A DNA stretch of 42,083 bases from Planctomycetota bacterium (GTDB taxonomy: Bacteria; Planctomycetota; UBA1135), in NCBI GenBank assembly GCA_021776925.1, contig JAJFFB010000123.1, positions 1-42,083 of the forward strand, written 5' to 3'. The translations under genes were made by a program, and so were the position numbers. A model generated the notes under the pieces. It worked only from the letters and a program-made list of their open reading frames with translations. It ran no database searches and had not been told where the DNA came from. Shown one piece after another: positions 7,861-16,332 of this stretch (its first letter is position 1; every line of letters begins with the position of its first letter).

Positions 7861-9102
7861 GTGGCATCCAAGAAGACCAAACACACCCAAAAAGAACGCT
7901 CCAAGGCCATCCAGGCCGCCCTTTCCGCCATCCAAAAGGCCCACGGCGAAGATGCCGTGATGGACATGAGCAAACAGACCATCGGCCCGATTGCCGGGGT
8001 GCCGACCGGCTCGCTTGGCCTCGATGCGGCGCTCGGCGGCAAGGGCCTGCCGCGCGGCCGCGTGGTCGAGCTCTATGGGCCCGAGTCCAGCGGCAAGTCC
8101 ACTCTGGCGATGTCGGTGGTGGCCCAGGCGCAGAAGGCCGGCGGTTTCGCCGTCTACATCGACGCGGAGCACGCCTTCGACCCCGAATACGGCAAGAAAC
8201 TCGGCATGGTCATCGACGGCGACCAGTTCCTGTTGTCGCAGCCCTCGTCTGGCGAAGAGGGCCTCGACATCTGCGAGCAGTTCGTCAAATCGCAGGCGGT
8301 CGACGTCGTGGTGATCGACTCGGTCGCCGCGCTGGTTCCCAACGCCGAACTCAAGGGCGAGATCGGCGACACCTTTGTCGGCGTGCAGGCGCGCATGATG
8401 TCGCAGGCCCTCAGGCGCCTGACTTCCGTGATCGGCAAGACCGACGCGGTGGTGATCTTCATCAACCAGTTGCGCGAAAAGATCGGGGTCATGTTCGGCA
8501 ATCCTGAAGTCACCCCCGGTGGCCGTGCCTTGAAGTTCTACTCCTCGATCCGCATCGACGTGCGCCGCATCGGCGCGCTGAAGACCGGCGACGTGTTCGT
8601 CGGCAACCGCACCAAGGCCACCGTAGTCAAGAACAAGGTCGCGCCGCCTTTCCGCCGCGCCGAGTTCGACATCCTCTTCGGCACCGGCATCTCCTACGAG
8701 GGCGACGTGCTCGACCTCGGCATGCAGCATAATTTCATCTCCAAGGCAGGTGCCTGGTTCACCTTCCATCACCCCAAGAACGGCGACATCCGCCTCGGCC
8801 AGGGGCGCGAAGGAGTGCGCACACTGCTCATCGAGAACCCGGAGCTGTGCGAAGAAATCGCCGAACTGGTGCGTCAGGCCATTGCTCCAGAGCCCGATCC
8901 CGATCAGGCACCGAGCGACGAAACCCCGGCCAACCAAGATGCAAGCAAAGAGGCCGCCAAGGGAGTCGCCAAGGGGGAGGCCAAAGAGCCTGCCAAGAAA
9001 GCGGCGGAGACCGAGCCCGCAAGTGCTCCCGAGGGACCCAAGGGGCCCAAGGGGCCCAAGGCACTCAAACCGCGCAAGGCCAAGGCCTCCGCTGCTGGTT
9101 GA
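7861..9102 (+). CDS. recA: Recombinase RecA with extended Lys/Pro-rich tail
   Basis: RecA forms ATP-dependent filaments on single-stranded DNA for recombination and stimulates LexA cleavage. Walker A is GPESSGKS (73-80). VVVIDSVAAL, the FINQLREKIGVMFGNPE L2 region and GGRALKFYSS are intact. The start is GTG with an excellent GGAGGA five bases upstream. The core ends near residue 340. A tail of about 70 residues follows, of low complexity: acidic and Pro-rich first, then repeated AK/EAK and GPKGPKGPK, ending basic. Most RecA tails are shorter and acidic, so this one is unusual. At 413 aa it is longer than the usual 340-360. Confidence 0.98.
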   Translation: MASKKTKHTQKERSKAIQAALSAIQKAHGEDAVMDMSKQTIGPIAGVPTGSLGLDAALGGKGLPRGRVVELYGPESSGKSTLAMSVVAQAQKAGGFAVYIDAEHAFDPEYGKKLGMVIDGDQFLLSQPSSGEEGLDICEQFVKSQAVDVVVIDSVAALVPNAELKGEIGDTFVGVQARMMSQALRRLTSVIGKTDAVVIFINQLREKIGVMFGNPEVTPGGRALKFYSSIRIDVRRIGALKTGDVFVGNRTKATVVKNKVAPPFRRAEFDILFGTGISYEGDVLDLGMQHNFISKAGAWFTFHHPKNGDIRLGQGREGVRTLLIENPELCEEIAELVRQAIAPEPDPDQAPSDETPANQDASKEAAKGVAKGEAKEPAKKAAETEPASAPEGPKGPKGPKALKPRKAKASAAG

Positions 9103-9116
9103 GGCCAATGCTAGGC

Positions 9117-9208
9117 CTTAGGCCGCCAGGCCGAAGCCCGGCGCTTAGGCCGCCAGGCCGAAGCCAGGCGCTTGGGCCGCAAGGCCGAAGCCAGGCGCTT
9201 GGGCAGGC
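9117..9208. repeat. 27-bp tandem repeat, three copies plus a partial
   Basis: Units lie at 9117-9143, 9144-9170 and 9171-9197, with a partial fourth to 9208. Units 1 and 2 differ at one base; unit 3 differs at two more. Each carries CAGGCCGAAGCC or a close variant and starts CTTAGG or CTTGGG. It lies between recA and alaS. CAGGCCGAA and CGCTTA also occur in the loop of the palindromic elements at 21.6 and 21.9 kb, so a relationship is possible. Confidence 0.85.
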
Positions 9209-9251
9209 ACGGCTACCGCATGAGTGGGGCTTGCGATTATCCTGTGTCGCG

Positions 9252-9280
9252 GGGGGGCCGAGTAGGCCCCCCATTTGTTT
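9252..9280 (+). terminator. Intrinsic terminator or attenuator before alaS
   Basis: The hairpin GGGGGGCC-GAGTA-GGCCCCCC (8 bp, 9252-9272) is followed by ATTTGTTT. It would terminate recA transcripts. The T-run ends one base before the alaS start codon, so the hairpin also occupies the alaS ribosome-binding region. Confidence 0.6.
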
Positions 9281-9281
9281 C

Positions 9282-11912
9282 ATGAGCCAACCCCGCACTG
9301 CAGCCGAGATCCGGGAAGCTTTTTTGAGCTTCTTCGAGGAATGCGGCCATCAACGCCTGCCGTCCGACCTGCTGGTCCCGAGCAACGACCCGACCTTGCT
9401 CTTTACCGGCGCCGGGATGAACCAGTTCAAGGACGAGTTCCTGGGCAAGGGCCGCGATTTGCACAGAGTCACCACCTCGCAGAAATGCCTGCGCGTGCCC
9501 GACCTGGAGAACGTTGGTCTGACCCCGCGCCATCACACCTTCTTCGAGATGCTGGGCAATTTCTCCTTCGGCGATTATTTCAAGGCCGAGACCATTCCCT
9601 GGGAATGGCGCTTCTTCACCGAGGTCCTGGGCTGGGATGCACAGCGCTTCGTCTGCACCGTCTACGACGACGACGACGAGGCCTTTGACCTGTGGCGCAA
9701 CGTCATCGGCATGCCCGAAGAACGCATCTACCGTTTCGGCGAAAAGGAGAATTTCTGGCCGTCCTCGGCGCCGTCCCAAGGCCCCAACGGCGTTTGTGGG
9801 CCGTGCTCCGAAATCTACTGGGACCAGGAGCCCGGGAATCCGCTGCCGGATCCGGCCGGGCTTGAAGAACTGCCGGGCCGATTCCTTGAGGTCGGCAACT
9901 TCGTCTTCACCCAATTCGATCGCCGTGACGGCGGGGAATTGGTGCCGCTGCCGCAGCGCAACATCGACGTCGGCCTGGGGCTGGAGCGTATCGCCGCGGT
10001 TGCCCAGGGAGCCGCGAACAACTTCGAGACCGATCTGTTCGCGCCGGTGTTGGCGCAACTGCAGGCCGGCTGCGGCCGGACCTACGGCGACCACGACGAC
10101 GACGACGTGCGCATGCGCCGCATCGCTGACCACAGTCGCGCGGTGTTCTTCTGCATCGCCGACGGCGCGGTACCTGGGCGCGAGGGGCGGGGCTACGTGG
10201 TGCGCAAGATTCTGCGCCGCGCCATCCGCGACGGCATCGACCTCGGCTACGAAGCACCTTTCCTGGCCGACCTGATGAGTGGCGTCCAGGAAACGATGGC
10301 CGCGGCCTATCCCGAGTTGAAGGAACAGGAAGCCACCATCGTGGCCATGGTGCAGGCCGAAGAAGAACGCTTCCGCGAGGTCTACCAGCGTGGCATCGAG
10401 CGCCTCGAGGTCTTGCTGGAACAACGCCAGGACGACACCTCGGGCGTGTTTCCCGGCGAGCTCGCCTTCGAACTGCACGACACCTACGGTTTCCCGGTCG
10501 ATATCACCGAAGTGGTGGCGCGCGAGCACGGCTTGGAGCTCGACCGCGATGGCTTCCACGCATCGATGGCCGAACAACGTCAACGCGCGCGCGCCGGCAC
10601 CGATATCTCGGTCGACGTTTTCGCCGAATCCCTTTCTTCGCGCCTTTCCGGCAGCGGCGTTCCAACCACCGATTTCACCGGTTACGCGCAACTCGAAGCA
10701 ACCACCGCGGTAGCGGCGGTGCTCGATGCCAGCGGCAACCCGGTCGAAAAACTCGATCCAGATCAGGTGGGCAGTGTGCTCCTCACCAGCACGCCCTTCT
10801 ACGCCGAGGGCGGCGGCCAGGTCGGCGACCAGGGCCTGTTGACCAACCCGGAAGGCGCGGTGTTGTTCCAGGTCGCCGGTACTTCCAGCGAAGAGGGTTA
10901 CTTCCTCCACCGGGGCACGGCGGTCGCCGCCCTGGGTGCAGGCCAAGAGCTCCACGCTTGCGTCGATGACCGCAGCCGTCGTGCCACCGAGAAACACCAC
11001 ACTGCCACGCACCTGCTGCACGCCGCTTTGAAAGAGGTGCTCGGCGAGCACGTGCAGCAAGCGGGTTCGCACGTGGGGCCTGAGCGCCTGCGTTTCGATT
11101 ACACCCACCCGCAGGCTCCGAGCGCCGAACAGCTCCAGGAAATCGAGGACCGTGTCGCCGAGGTGGTCATGACCGCCACCGAGGTGGGGGTGGAAAACAC
11201 CAGCCTGACCGCCGCCAAAGAACAGGGTGTGACCGCGCTCTTCGGCGAAAAATATGGCGACCAGGTGCGCGTCGTTTCGGTGCCCGGCTACTCGGCAGAG
11301 TTGTGCGGCGGAACCCACGTAGCCAACGTCGGCGCCATCGGACCCTTCCGTCTGCTTGGCGACCGTGCCCTGGCGGCCGGGGTGCGCCGCATCGAGGCGG
11401 TTGCCGGGAGTGCCGCCCGCCAGGCCGCGCGCCACGACCAGATCCGTCTGCGCGAACTCGAGGCCGCGCTCAAGGTTCCCGCCGAGCGTTTGCTCGAACG
11501 CGTCGAAGCCCTCAAGACCAAATCGAAGGAGGCCGCGCGGGCGCAGCAGCTTGCCCTTCCCGACGGCAAGGAACTCGCTGCCGAACTGCACGGGTGCGAC
11601 CCCTTGGGTTGGAAGCACCTCGGCGGCCTCGACGCCGACGGACTGCGCCGCCTGAGCGACCAGTTGCGCCAGATTGGTGGTCTGCCGCCGGTCGTCCTGC
11701 TGACCGGAGGCGACGCCGAACGGGTGCCGTTCGCCCTGATCTGCGTGGCCAAGGGGCCCTTCCAGGCAGGGGTTCTTGCCAAGCAGTTTGGCCGACTCGT
11801 CCAGGGCGGCGGGGGCGGACGACCCGATTTTGCCCAAGGCCAAGGCTCCAAAGGAGATGCGCTAGAGGCCACAGTTCAGGATTTCGGCCGTACCTTGGCA
11901 ACCACTGCTTGA
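9282..11912 (+). CDS. alaS: Alanine-tRNA ligase
   Basis: AlaRS (876 aa, full length) charges tRNA-Ala and clears mischarged Ser/Gly. The N-terminal class II core opens with TAAEIREAFLSFFEECGHQRLPS and contains NPKWT-equivalent and motif 2/3 regions around FFEMLGNFSFGDYFK and GLGLERIAAVAQG. The editing domain has HTATHLLH (about 571-578) and CGGTHV (about 674-679), supplying the zinc-binding His/Cys set. The C-terminal DHHA1-type domain ends in GGGGGRPDFAQGQG. The frame stays open far upstream through the tandem repeat, but homology begins at the ATG at 9282. No Shine-Dalgarno is visible because a hairpin abuts the start. Confidence 0.97.
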   Translation: MSQPRTAAEIREAFLSFFEECGHQRLPSDLLVPSNDPTLLFTGAGMNQFKDEFLGKGRDLHRVTTSQKCLRVPDLENVGLTPRHHTFFEMLGNFSFGDYFKAETIPWEWRFFTEVLGWDAQRFVCTVYDDDDEAFDLWRNVIGMPEERIYRFGEKENFWPSSAPSQGPNGVCGPCSEIYWDQEPGNPLPDPAGLEELPGRFLEVGNFVFTQFDRRDGGELVPLPQRNIDVGLGLERIAAVAQGAANNFETDLFAPVLAQLQAGCGRTYGDHDDDDVRMRRIADHSRAVFFCIADGAVPGREGRGYVVRKILRRAIRDGIDLGYEAPFLADLMSGVQETMAAAYPELKEQEATIVAMVQAEEERFREVYQRGIERLEVLLEQRQDDTSGVFPGELAFELHDTYGFPVDITEVVAREHGLELDRDGFHASMAEQRQRARAGTDISVDVFAESLSSRLSGSGVPTTDFTGYAQLEATTAVAAVLDASGNPVEKLDPDQVGSVLLTSTPFYAEGGGQVGDQGLLTNPEGAVLFQVAGTSSEEGYFLHRGTAVAALGAGQELHACVDDRSRRATEKHHTATHLLHAALKEVLGEHVQQAGSHVGPERLRFDYTHPQAPSAEQLQEIEDRVAEVVMTATEVGVENTSLTAAKEQGVTALFGEKYGDQVRVVSVPGYSAELCGGTHVANVGAIGPFRLLGDRALAAGVRRIEAVAGSAARQAARHDQIRLRELEAALKVPAERLLERVEALKTKSKEAARAQQLALPDGKELAAELHGCDPLGWKHLGGLDADGLRRLSDQLRQIGGLPPVVLLTGGDAERVPFALICVAKGPFQAGVLAKQFGRLVQGGGGGRPDFAQGQGSKGDALEATVQDFGRTLATTA

Positions 11913-12023
11913 CCCGGCGCGAAAAACTGCGAAAATACCCGGCCCTTTTGCCACCAGGCTCCCTTCAAGGGTGGGATCGCAGGCAAGCCAGCCAGCCATT
12001 CCAGGGTGGGGCGGAGAACGACC

Positions 12024-12209
12024 ATGGCCGTACCAAAGAGAAAGAATTCCAAATCCCGCGCCCGCAAGGGCCGCGCAGGCGAACGCAAAGCAAGCGTCGT
12101 CAACCTGCGCGCTTGCGCGCGTTGCAGCACGCTCGGCCGTGCGCACACCGTTTGTAATAATTGCGGCCACTACGCCGGTCGCGAAGTGATCGAAAAGGAC
12201 GAGTTCTAG
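12024..12209 (+). CDS. rpmF: 50S ribosomal protein L32
   Basis: This 61-aa zinc-ribbon L32 starts at MAVPKRKNSKSRARKGR, the family start, rather than at the longer in-frame ATG at 12006. The zinc site is CARC (two Cys) and CNNC (two Cys). It is the first gene of the rpmF-plsX-fab cluster, a very common arrangement, and plsX begins 10 bases after its stop. A TTGACC at 11909-11914 overlaps the alaS stop and resembles a -35, but no good -10 follows. Confidence 0.96.
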   Translation: MAVPKRKNSKSRARKGRAGERKASVVNLRACARCSTLGRAHTVCNNCGHYAGREVIEKDEF

Positions 12210-12219
12210 GCCAGGTCCG

Positions 12220-13287
12220 ATGAGGATCGCGGTTGACGTACTCGGAGGCGACCACGCCCCAGACGAGATCCTGCTTGGCGTCGCCGACGCCCTGCGGGAT
12301 GATTTTCGTGCTGAGGATCTGCTGCTGGTCGGACCCGAGGCGGTGATCCGCAAACAGCTGGGTGCGGCGGGGATCTCGGCGGATCAAATTCCTGAAATCC
12401 TGCCCACCGAGGTGGTGATCGAAGGGCACGAAAAGCCGGTGATCGCGCTGCGCGCCAAACCCGACGCGTCCATCCTCAAGTGTGTAGGGGCAGTGCGCCA
12501 AGGGCTGGCCCAGGGGCTGATCGCCTTCGGCAACACCGGCGCCGCAGTGGCCGCGTCCACTATGGGCCTGGGCCAGCTGCCGGGAATCCGCCGTCCAGGG
12601 ATTGCGGTGACCCTGACGGGGCAGAGCGGCCCCTTCGTGCTGCTGGACTGCGGCGCCAACCCCACGCCGAAAGCGCTGCACCTATTCCAATACGGATTGA
12701 TGGGCGAGGCCTACGCGCGCGATGTACTCGGCATCGCCGCACCGCGCATATCCTTGCTCAACATCGGCGGCGAGGCGGGCAAAGGCGGCCCGGTACTGAA
12801 GGAAGCGCACCAGCTGCTCGACGACTCCGATTTCAACTTCGTCGGCAACATCGAGGGCAACCACATCTTCTTTGGTGAAGCCGATGTCATCGTCGTCGAT
12901 GGCTTTGCTGGCAATCTGGTGCTCAAGACCATCGAAGGCTTTGCCGAGTACTTCGCGGTGATGGCCGCACGCTCCGGCGGCGGGAATACCAGCGGCGGAG
13001 AATCCAGCGAAGCTGCTGCCGAAGACAATTCCGCGCGCGCCAAAGAGCGCCTGCGCAGCATGCTGCGCCAGTTGTTCGGTGCGGCAGATTTCGCCGAGGT
13101 CGGCGGCGCCAGCCTGCTCGGCCTCAAGGGCACCGTCATGATCGGCCACGGCCGCTCGCACGCCTCCGCTGTGCTGCCCGCCCTGCGCACCGCGCGCGCC
13201 GACATTGAAAAGGGCGTCAACCGCCATATCACCGAGAGTGTCGCGGCGCACAGCGCTTTGGCCTCTCCCGCATCCGACCAAGCATGA
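12220..13287 (+). CDS. plsX: Phosphate acyltransferase PlsX
   Basis: PlsX (355 aa) turns acyl-ACP and phosphate into acyl-phosphate, the acyl donor for PlsY in phospholipid synthesis. Family motifs are IAVDVLGGDHAPDEI at the start, AFGNTGAAVAAS, FVLLDCGANPTPKALHLFQYG and VIVVDGFAGNLVLKTIEG. A small low-complexity Gly/Ser/Glu insertion near residues 252-268 (SGGGNTSGGESSEAAAEDN) lies in a variable surface region. The stop overlaps the fabH start by ATGA, indicating coupled translation. Confidence 0.96.
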   Translation: MRIAVDVLGGDHAPDEILLGVADALRDDFRAEDLLLVGPEAVIRKQLGAAGISADQIPEILPTEVVIEGHEKPVIALRAKPDASILKCVGAVRQGLAQGLIAFGNTGAAVAASTMGLGQLPGIRRPGIAVTLTGQSGPFVLLDCGANPTPKALHLFQYGLMGEAYARDVLGIAAPRISLLNIGGEAGKGGPVLKEAHQLLDDSDFNFVGNIEGNHIFFGEADVIVVDGFAGNLVLKTIEGFAEYFAVMAARSGGGNTSGGESSEAAAEDNSARAKERLRSMLRQLFGAADFAEVGGASLLGLKGTVMIGHGRSHASAVLPALRTARADIEKGVNRHITESVAAHSALASPASDQA

Positions 13288-14276
13288 GCCATAACATTCC
13301 TGTCGGAATGGCCAGCATCGCGCACGCGGTGCCGGACCGTGTCCTCAAAAATGACTGGTTCACCCAGTTCATGGAGACCAGTGACGAATGGATCAAGCAG
13401 CGGACCGGAATCAGTGAACGCCGCTGGCTCGACGAGGGCGAGCGCCCTTCCGACATCTTCGTGCGCGCCGGTCAAGAGGCGATGGATCGCGCCGGCGTAC
13501 TCCCCGAAGACATCGAGCTGATCATCCTGGCGACGGTGTCCGGGGACTACCTTGCTTGTCCAGCCACCGCCTGCGTGGTCCAGGACCGCCTCGGCTGCAC
13601 CAACGCCTGGGCTTTTGATCTGGCCGCGGCGTGCACCGGATTCCTTTACGGCCTCGAGGTCGGGCGCACCTTTATCGGTAGCGGCCGCCACAAAAACGTG
13701 CTGGTCATCGGTGGCGAAGGCCTGTCGCGCATGCTCGACATGAACGACCGCAATTCGGTGGTGATCTTCGCCGACGGCTGCGGCGCCACCGTGCTGCAAC
13801 CCCACGACGTCTGTCAGCAAGGTCTGATCGAAGACATGCAGCTCGGCGCCGATGGCAGCGGCTACCACTTCATCATCCGCCCCGACGGTGGCGGCGTGCG
13901 TCCGGTGACCCCCGAGATCCTGGCCGAAGGCTCGCACCTGTTGCGTATGAAAGGGCGCGAGGTCTACCGCTTCGCGGTGCAGCGCATGACCCAACTGATG
14001 GCGTGGGCCATGGAGGGTCAGGACATGAACAATCTCGGTTGGGTCTTCCCACACCAGGTCAATTTGCGCATCCTCGAAACCGCCAGTTCCAAACTGAACA
14101 TACCCAAGGAAAAGGTCTACATCAACATCGAGCGCTTCGGCAACACCTCCGCCGGAACCGTGCCGATCTGCATGTCCGAGGCCTATTCAAACGGCAAGCT
14201 GGAAAGCGGCAAGCTGCACGTTCTGGTCGCCTTCGGCGCCGGCCTGACCTGGGGCGCGGCGCGGGTGCGCTGGTAA
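13284..14276 (+). CDS. fabH: 3-oxoacyl-ACP synthase III (FabH)
   Basis: FabH (330 aa) condenses acetyl-CoA with malonyl-ACP to start fatty acid chains. The thiolase-fold triad is complete: Cys117 in AAACTGFLYGL, His257 in VFPHQVNLRI and Asn287 in FGNTSAGT. TSDEWIKQRTGISERR near residue 32 is the typical FabH N-terminal motif. It lies between plsX and fabD in the fab operon, overlapping plsX by four bases. Confidence 0.97.
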   Translation: MSHNIPVGMASIAHAVPDRVLKNDWFTQFMETSDEWIKQRTGISERRWLDEGERPSDIFVRAGQEAMDRAGVLPEDIELIILATVSGDYLACPATACVVQDRLGCTNAWAFDLAAACTGFLYGLEVGRTFIGSGRHKNVLVIGGEGLSRMLDMNDRNSVVIFADGCGATVLQPHDVCQQGLIEDMQLGADGSGYHFIIRPDGGGVRPVTPEILAEGSHLLRMKGREVYRFAVQRMTQLMAWAMEGQDMNNLGWVFPHQVNLRILETASSKLNIPKEKVYINIERFGNTSAGTVPICMSEAYSNGKLESGKLHVLVAFGAGLTWGAARVRW

Positions 14277-14296
14277 CCCTTCAACCTGGAGACCCC

Positions 14297-15247
14297 ATGC
14301 AACTCGGACTCCTACTTCCCGGACAGGGTGCCCAAGTGGTCGGTATGGGCGCCGATTTCGTGCAGCACAGCGACGCCGCCCGCGCCCTTTTCGAAGAGGC
14401 CGACGACCAGCTCGGCATCCCCCTGAGCGAGCTTTGTTTCGAGGGCCCGATCGAGCAGCTGACGCGCACCGACATCGCCCAGCCGGCGATCTACACCTGT
14501 TCGCTGGCGGCGCTGGCGGCCTTTGAAGAGGCGGTCGGCTGGATCGAACCGACCATGGCGGCGGGTCTCTCGCTGGGCGAATACACCGCGCTGGCCGCCG
14601 CCGGCACGCTCTCCTTCCGCGACGGCCTGCGCCTGGTGCGCCTGCGCGGCCAGGCCATGCAGCAGGCTTCCGAGGCGCGGCCCTCGGGCATGACCTCGGT
14701 GATGGGCATGGAAGCCGAGGCACTGACCGAGCTGTGTGCCGCGGTTGCCGCTGAAAGCGGCCGCATCTGCCAGGTCGCCAACCTGAACTCACCGGGGCAG
14801 ATCGTCGCCAGCGGTGAAAACGCAGCCCTCGATCTGCTCGAAGCGCGCGCCCCCGAGGCCGGCGCCAAGCGCGCGGTGCGCCTGCCGGTTGCCGGCGCCT
14901 TTCATTCCGAGGTCATGCGCCCCGCCGCCGACAAACTCGACGCCGCGCTTGCCGAGGTGGAATTCCGCGCCCCGCACTGCCCGGTGTGGCCCAACGCCAC
15001 CGCCGCCGCGTGCAGCGACCCGGCCGAATTGAAGCGCTGCCTTTCCGCGCAGCTGACTTCGCCGGTGCGCTGGCAGGAGAGCTTCGCCGACATGGCGGCA
15101 CGTGCCGGAGGCGGCACCTTCCTCGAGCCGGCACCCGGCCGCGTCCTCGCCGGCCTGGCGCGCAAGATTGCGCGCGGTAGCCGCGTGCTGAATCTCCCCG
15201 ACGCCGCTTCCCTCGATGCCCTGTCGGCCGAATTGAAGTCCGCATGA
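14297..15247 (+). CDS. fabD: Malonyl-CoA:ACP transacylase FabD
   Basis: FabD (316 aa) moves malonyl from CoA to ACP. The start at 14297 (MQLGLLLPGQGAQVVGMG) matches the family start and is preceded by CTGGAGA. The nucleophile elbow is GLSLGEY with Ser92, the catalytic His203 is in AGAFHSEVM, and the Gln of LPGQG is near residue 10. The frame is open upstream within fabH but without FabD similarity. Its stop overlaps the fabG start (ATGA). Confidence 0.97.
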   Translation: MQLGLLLPGQGAQVVGMGADFVQHSDAARALFEEADDQLGIPLSELCFEGPIEQLTRTDIAQPAIYTCSLAALAAFEEAVGWIEPTMAAGLSLGEYTALAAAGTLSFRDGLRLVRLRGQAMQQASEARPSGMTSVMGMEAEALTELCAAVAAESGRICQVANLNSPGQIVASGENAALDLLEARAPEAGAKRAVRLPVAGAFHSEVMRPAADKLDAALAEVEFRAPHCPVWPNATAAACSDPAELKRCLSAQLTSPVRWQESFADMAARAGGGTFLEPAPGRVLAGLARKIARGSRVLNLPDAASLDALSAELKSA

Positions 15248-15990
15248 GCACTCTCCAAGACCAACGCATTCTCGTCACCGGCGCCTCGCGTGGCATCGGC
15301 AAGGCCATCGCGCTGCACCTCGCCGGCGCCGGTGCCAAGGTGGCCGGCCTGGCCACCCGAGTGGCCAACCTCGACGCCACAGGAGCCGAGGTCGAGGCCG
15401 CGGGGGGCGAATTCCTGGCCCTGGAAGGCGACATCTCTGACCCGCAGACCGCTGCCGACGCGGTGGCCGCGATCATCCAGGCCTGGGGCGGCGTCGACGG
15501 CCTGGTCGCCAACGCCGGCATCACCCGCGACAACCTGCTGATACGCATGTCGGCCGAGGACTTTCGCAGCGTGGTCGACACCAATCTCGGCGGCAGCTTC
15601 CACTTCCTCAAGGCGGTCACGCGGCCGATGATGAAGCAGCGCGGCGGGCGCGTCGTCCTGATCGGCTCGGTGGTGGGGGCGATCGGCAACCCCGGCCAGG
15701 CCAACTACTGCGCCGCCAAGGCCGCCCTGCACGGCCTGGCCCGTTCGGCGGCGCTCGAACTCGGCAGCCGCGGCATCACCGTCAACGTGGTGGCGCCGGG
15801 TTTCATCGACACCGACATGACCAGCGCGCTCACCGAGGAGCAGCGCCAGGCCATGGCGGACAAGATCGCTCTGGGCCGCCCGGGAACTCCCGCGGACGTG
15901 GCCGGAGCGGTCTCCTTCCTGTTGGGCCCGTCCGGAGGCTACGTCACCGGCCAGGTCCTTCTCGTCGACGGGGGCCTTTCCCTAGGCTGA
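15244..15990 (+). CDS. fabG: 3-oxoacyl-ACP reductase FabG
   Basis: This 248-aa short-chain dehydrogenase reduces 3-oxoacyl-ACP with NADPH. The cofactor motif VTGASRGIGKAIA (11-23), the NAGITRDN motif (90-97) and the triad Ser142, Tyr155, Lys159 are intact. The C-terminal VAGAVSFLLGPSGGYVTGQVLLVDGGL is typical of FabG. Position in the fab operon between fabD and acpP supports fatty acid elongation rather than another dehydrogenase role. Confidence 0.96.
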   Translation: MSTLQDQRILVTGASRGIGKAIALHLAGAGAKVAGLATRVANLDATGAEVEAAGGEFLALEGDISDPQTAADAVAAIIQAWGGVDGLVANAGITRDNLLIRMSAEDFRSVVDTNLGGSFHFLKAVTRPMMKQRGGRVVLIGSVVGAIGNPGQANYCAAKAALHGLARSAALELGSRGITVNVVAPGFIDTDMTSALTEEQRQAMADKIALGRPGTPADVAGAVSFLLGPSGGYVTGQVLLVDGGLSLG

Positions 15991-16074
15991 TCGCCGGCTT
16001 AAACTCTCCATCCAACGGCCCTGCCGTCCCCCCTGGGGCGTTCTTCGGCCCCTGTTCCCGAAGTACTCAGAGCA

Positions 16075-16314
16075 ATGTCTGACATTCAAGAAAAGGTCTA
16101 CGAGATCGTCTGTGAACACATGGGCGCTTCCCGTGACAAGCTCGCCGCCGAGACCAGCTTCATCAATGATCTCGGTGCCGACAGCCTCGACACCGTCGAA
16201 TTGGTCATGGAGTTCGAAAGCGCATTCGACATCACCATTCCCGACGAAGACGCCGAGAAGATTCAGACCGTCGGCAGCGCCATCGAATACATCGAGTCCA
16301 AGATCAGCGGCTAG
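16075..16314 (+). CDS. acpP: Acyl carrier protein
   Basis: This 79-aa acidic four-helix ACP has Ser37 in DLGADSLDTVELVM as the 4'-phosphopantetheine site. It carries the growing acyl chain between the neighbouring FabD, FabG, FabH and FabF. It lies 84 bases after fabG and 18 before fabF. That short leader could hold its own signals, since ACP is usually made in excess, but I see no clear promoter. Confidence 0.98.
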   Translation: MSDIQEKVYEIVCEHMGASRDKLAAETSFINDLGADSLDTVELVMEFESAFDITIPDEDAEKIQTVGSAIEYIESKISG

Positions 16315-16332
16315 CGCCCTAGCCGCCTGCAC

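Noticed and set aside
8847-9281. Extension of alaS upstream by 145 codons
   Set aside because: The frame is open but consists of the recA tail in another frame, the 27-bp repeats and the hairpin; AlaRS similarity begins at the ATG at 9282.
9237-11843. 868-aa minus-strand frame opposite alaS
   Set aside because: Long only because of codon bias of alaS on the other strand; no recognisable motif.
14003-14296. Longer N-terminus for fabD
   Set aside because: It overlaps fabH and has no FabD similarity; MQLGLLLPGQG at 14297 is the family start.
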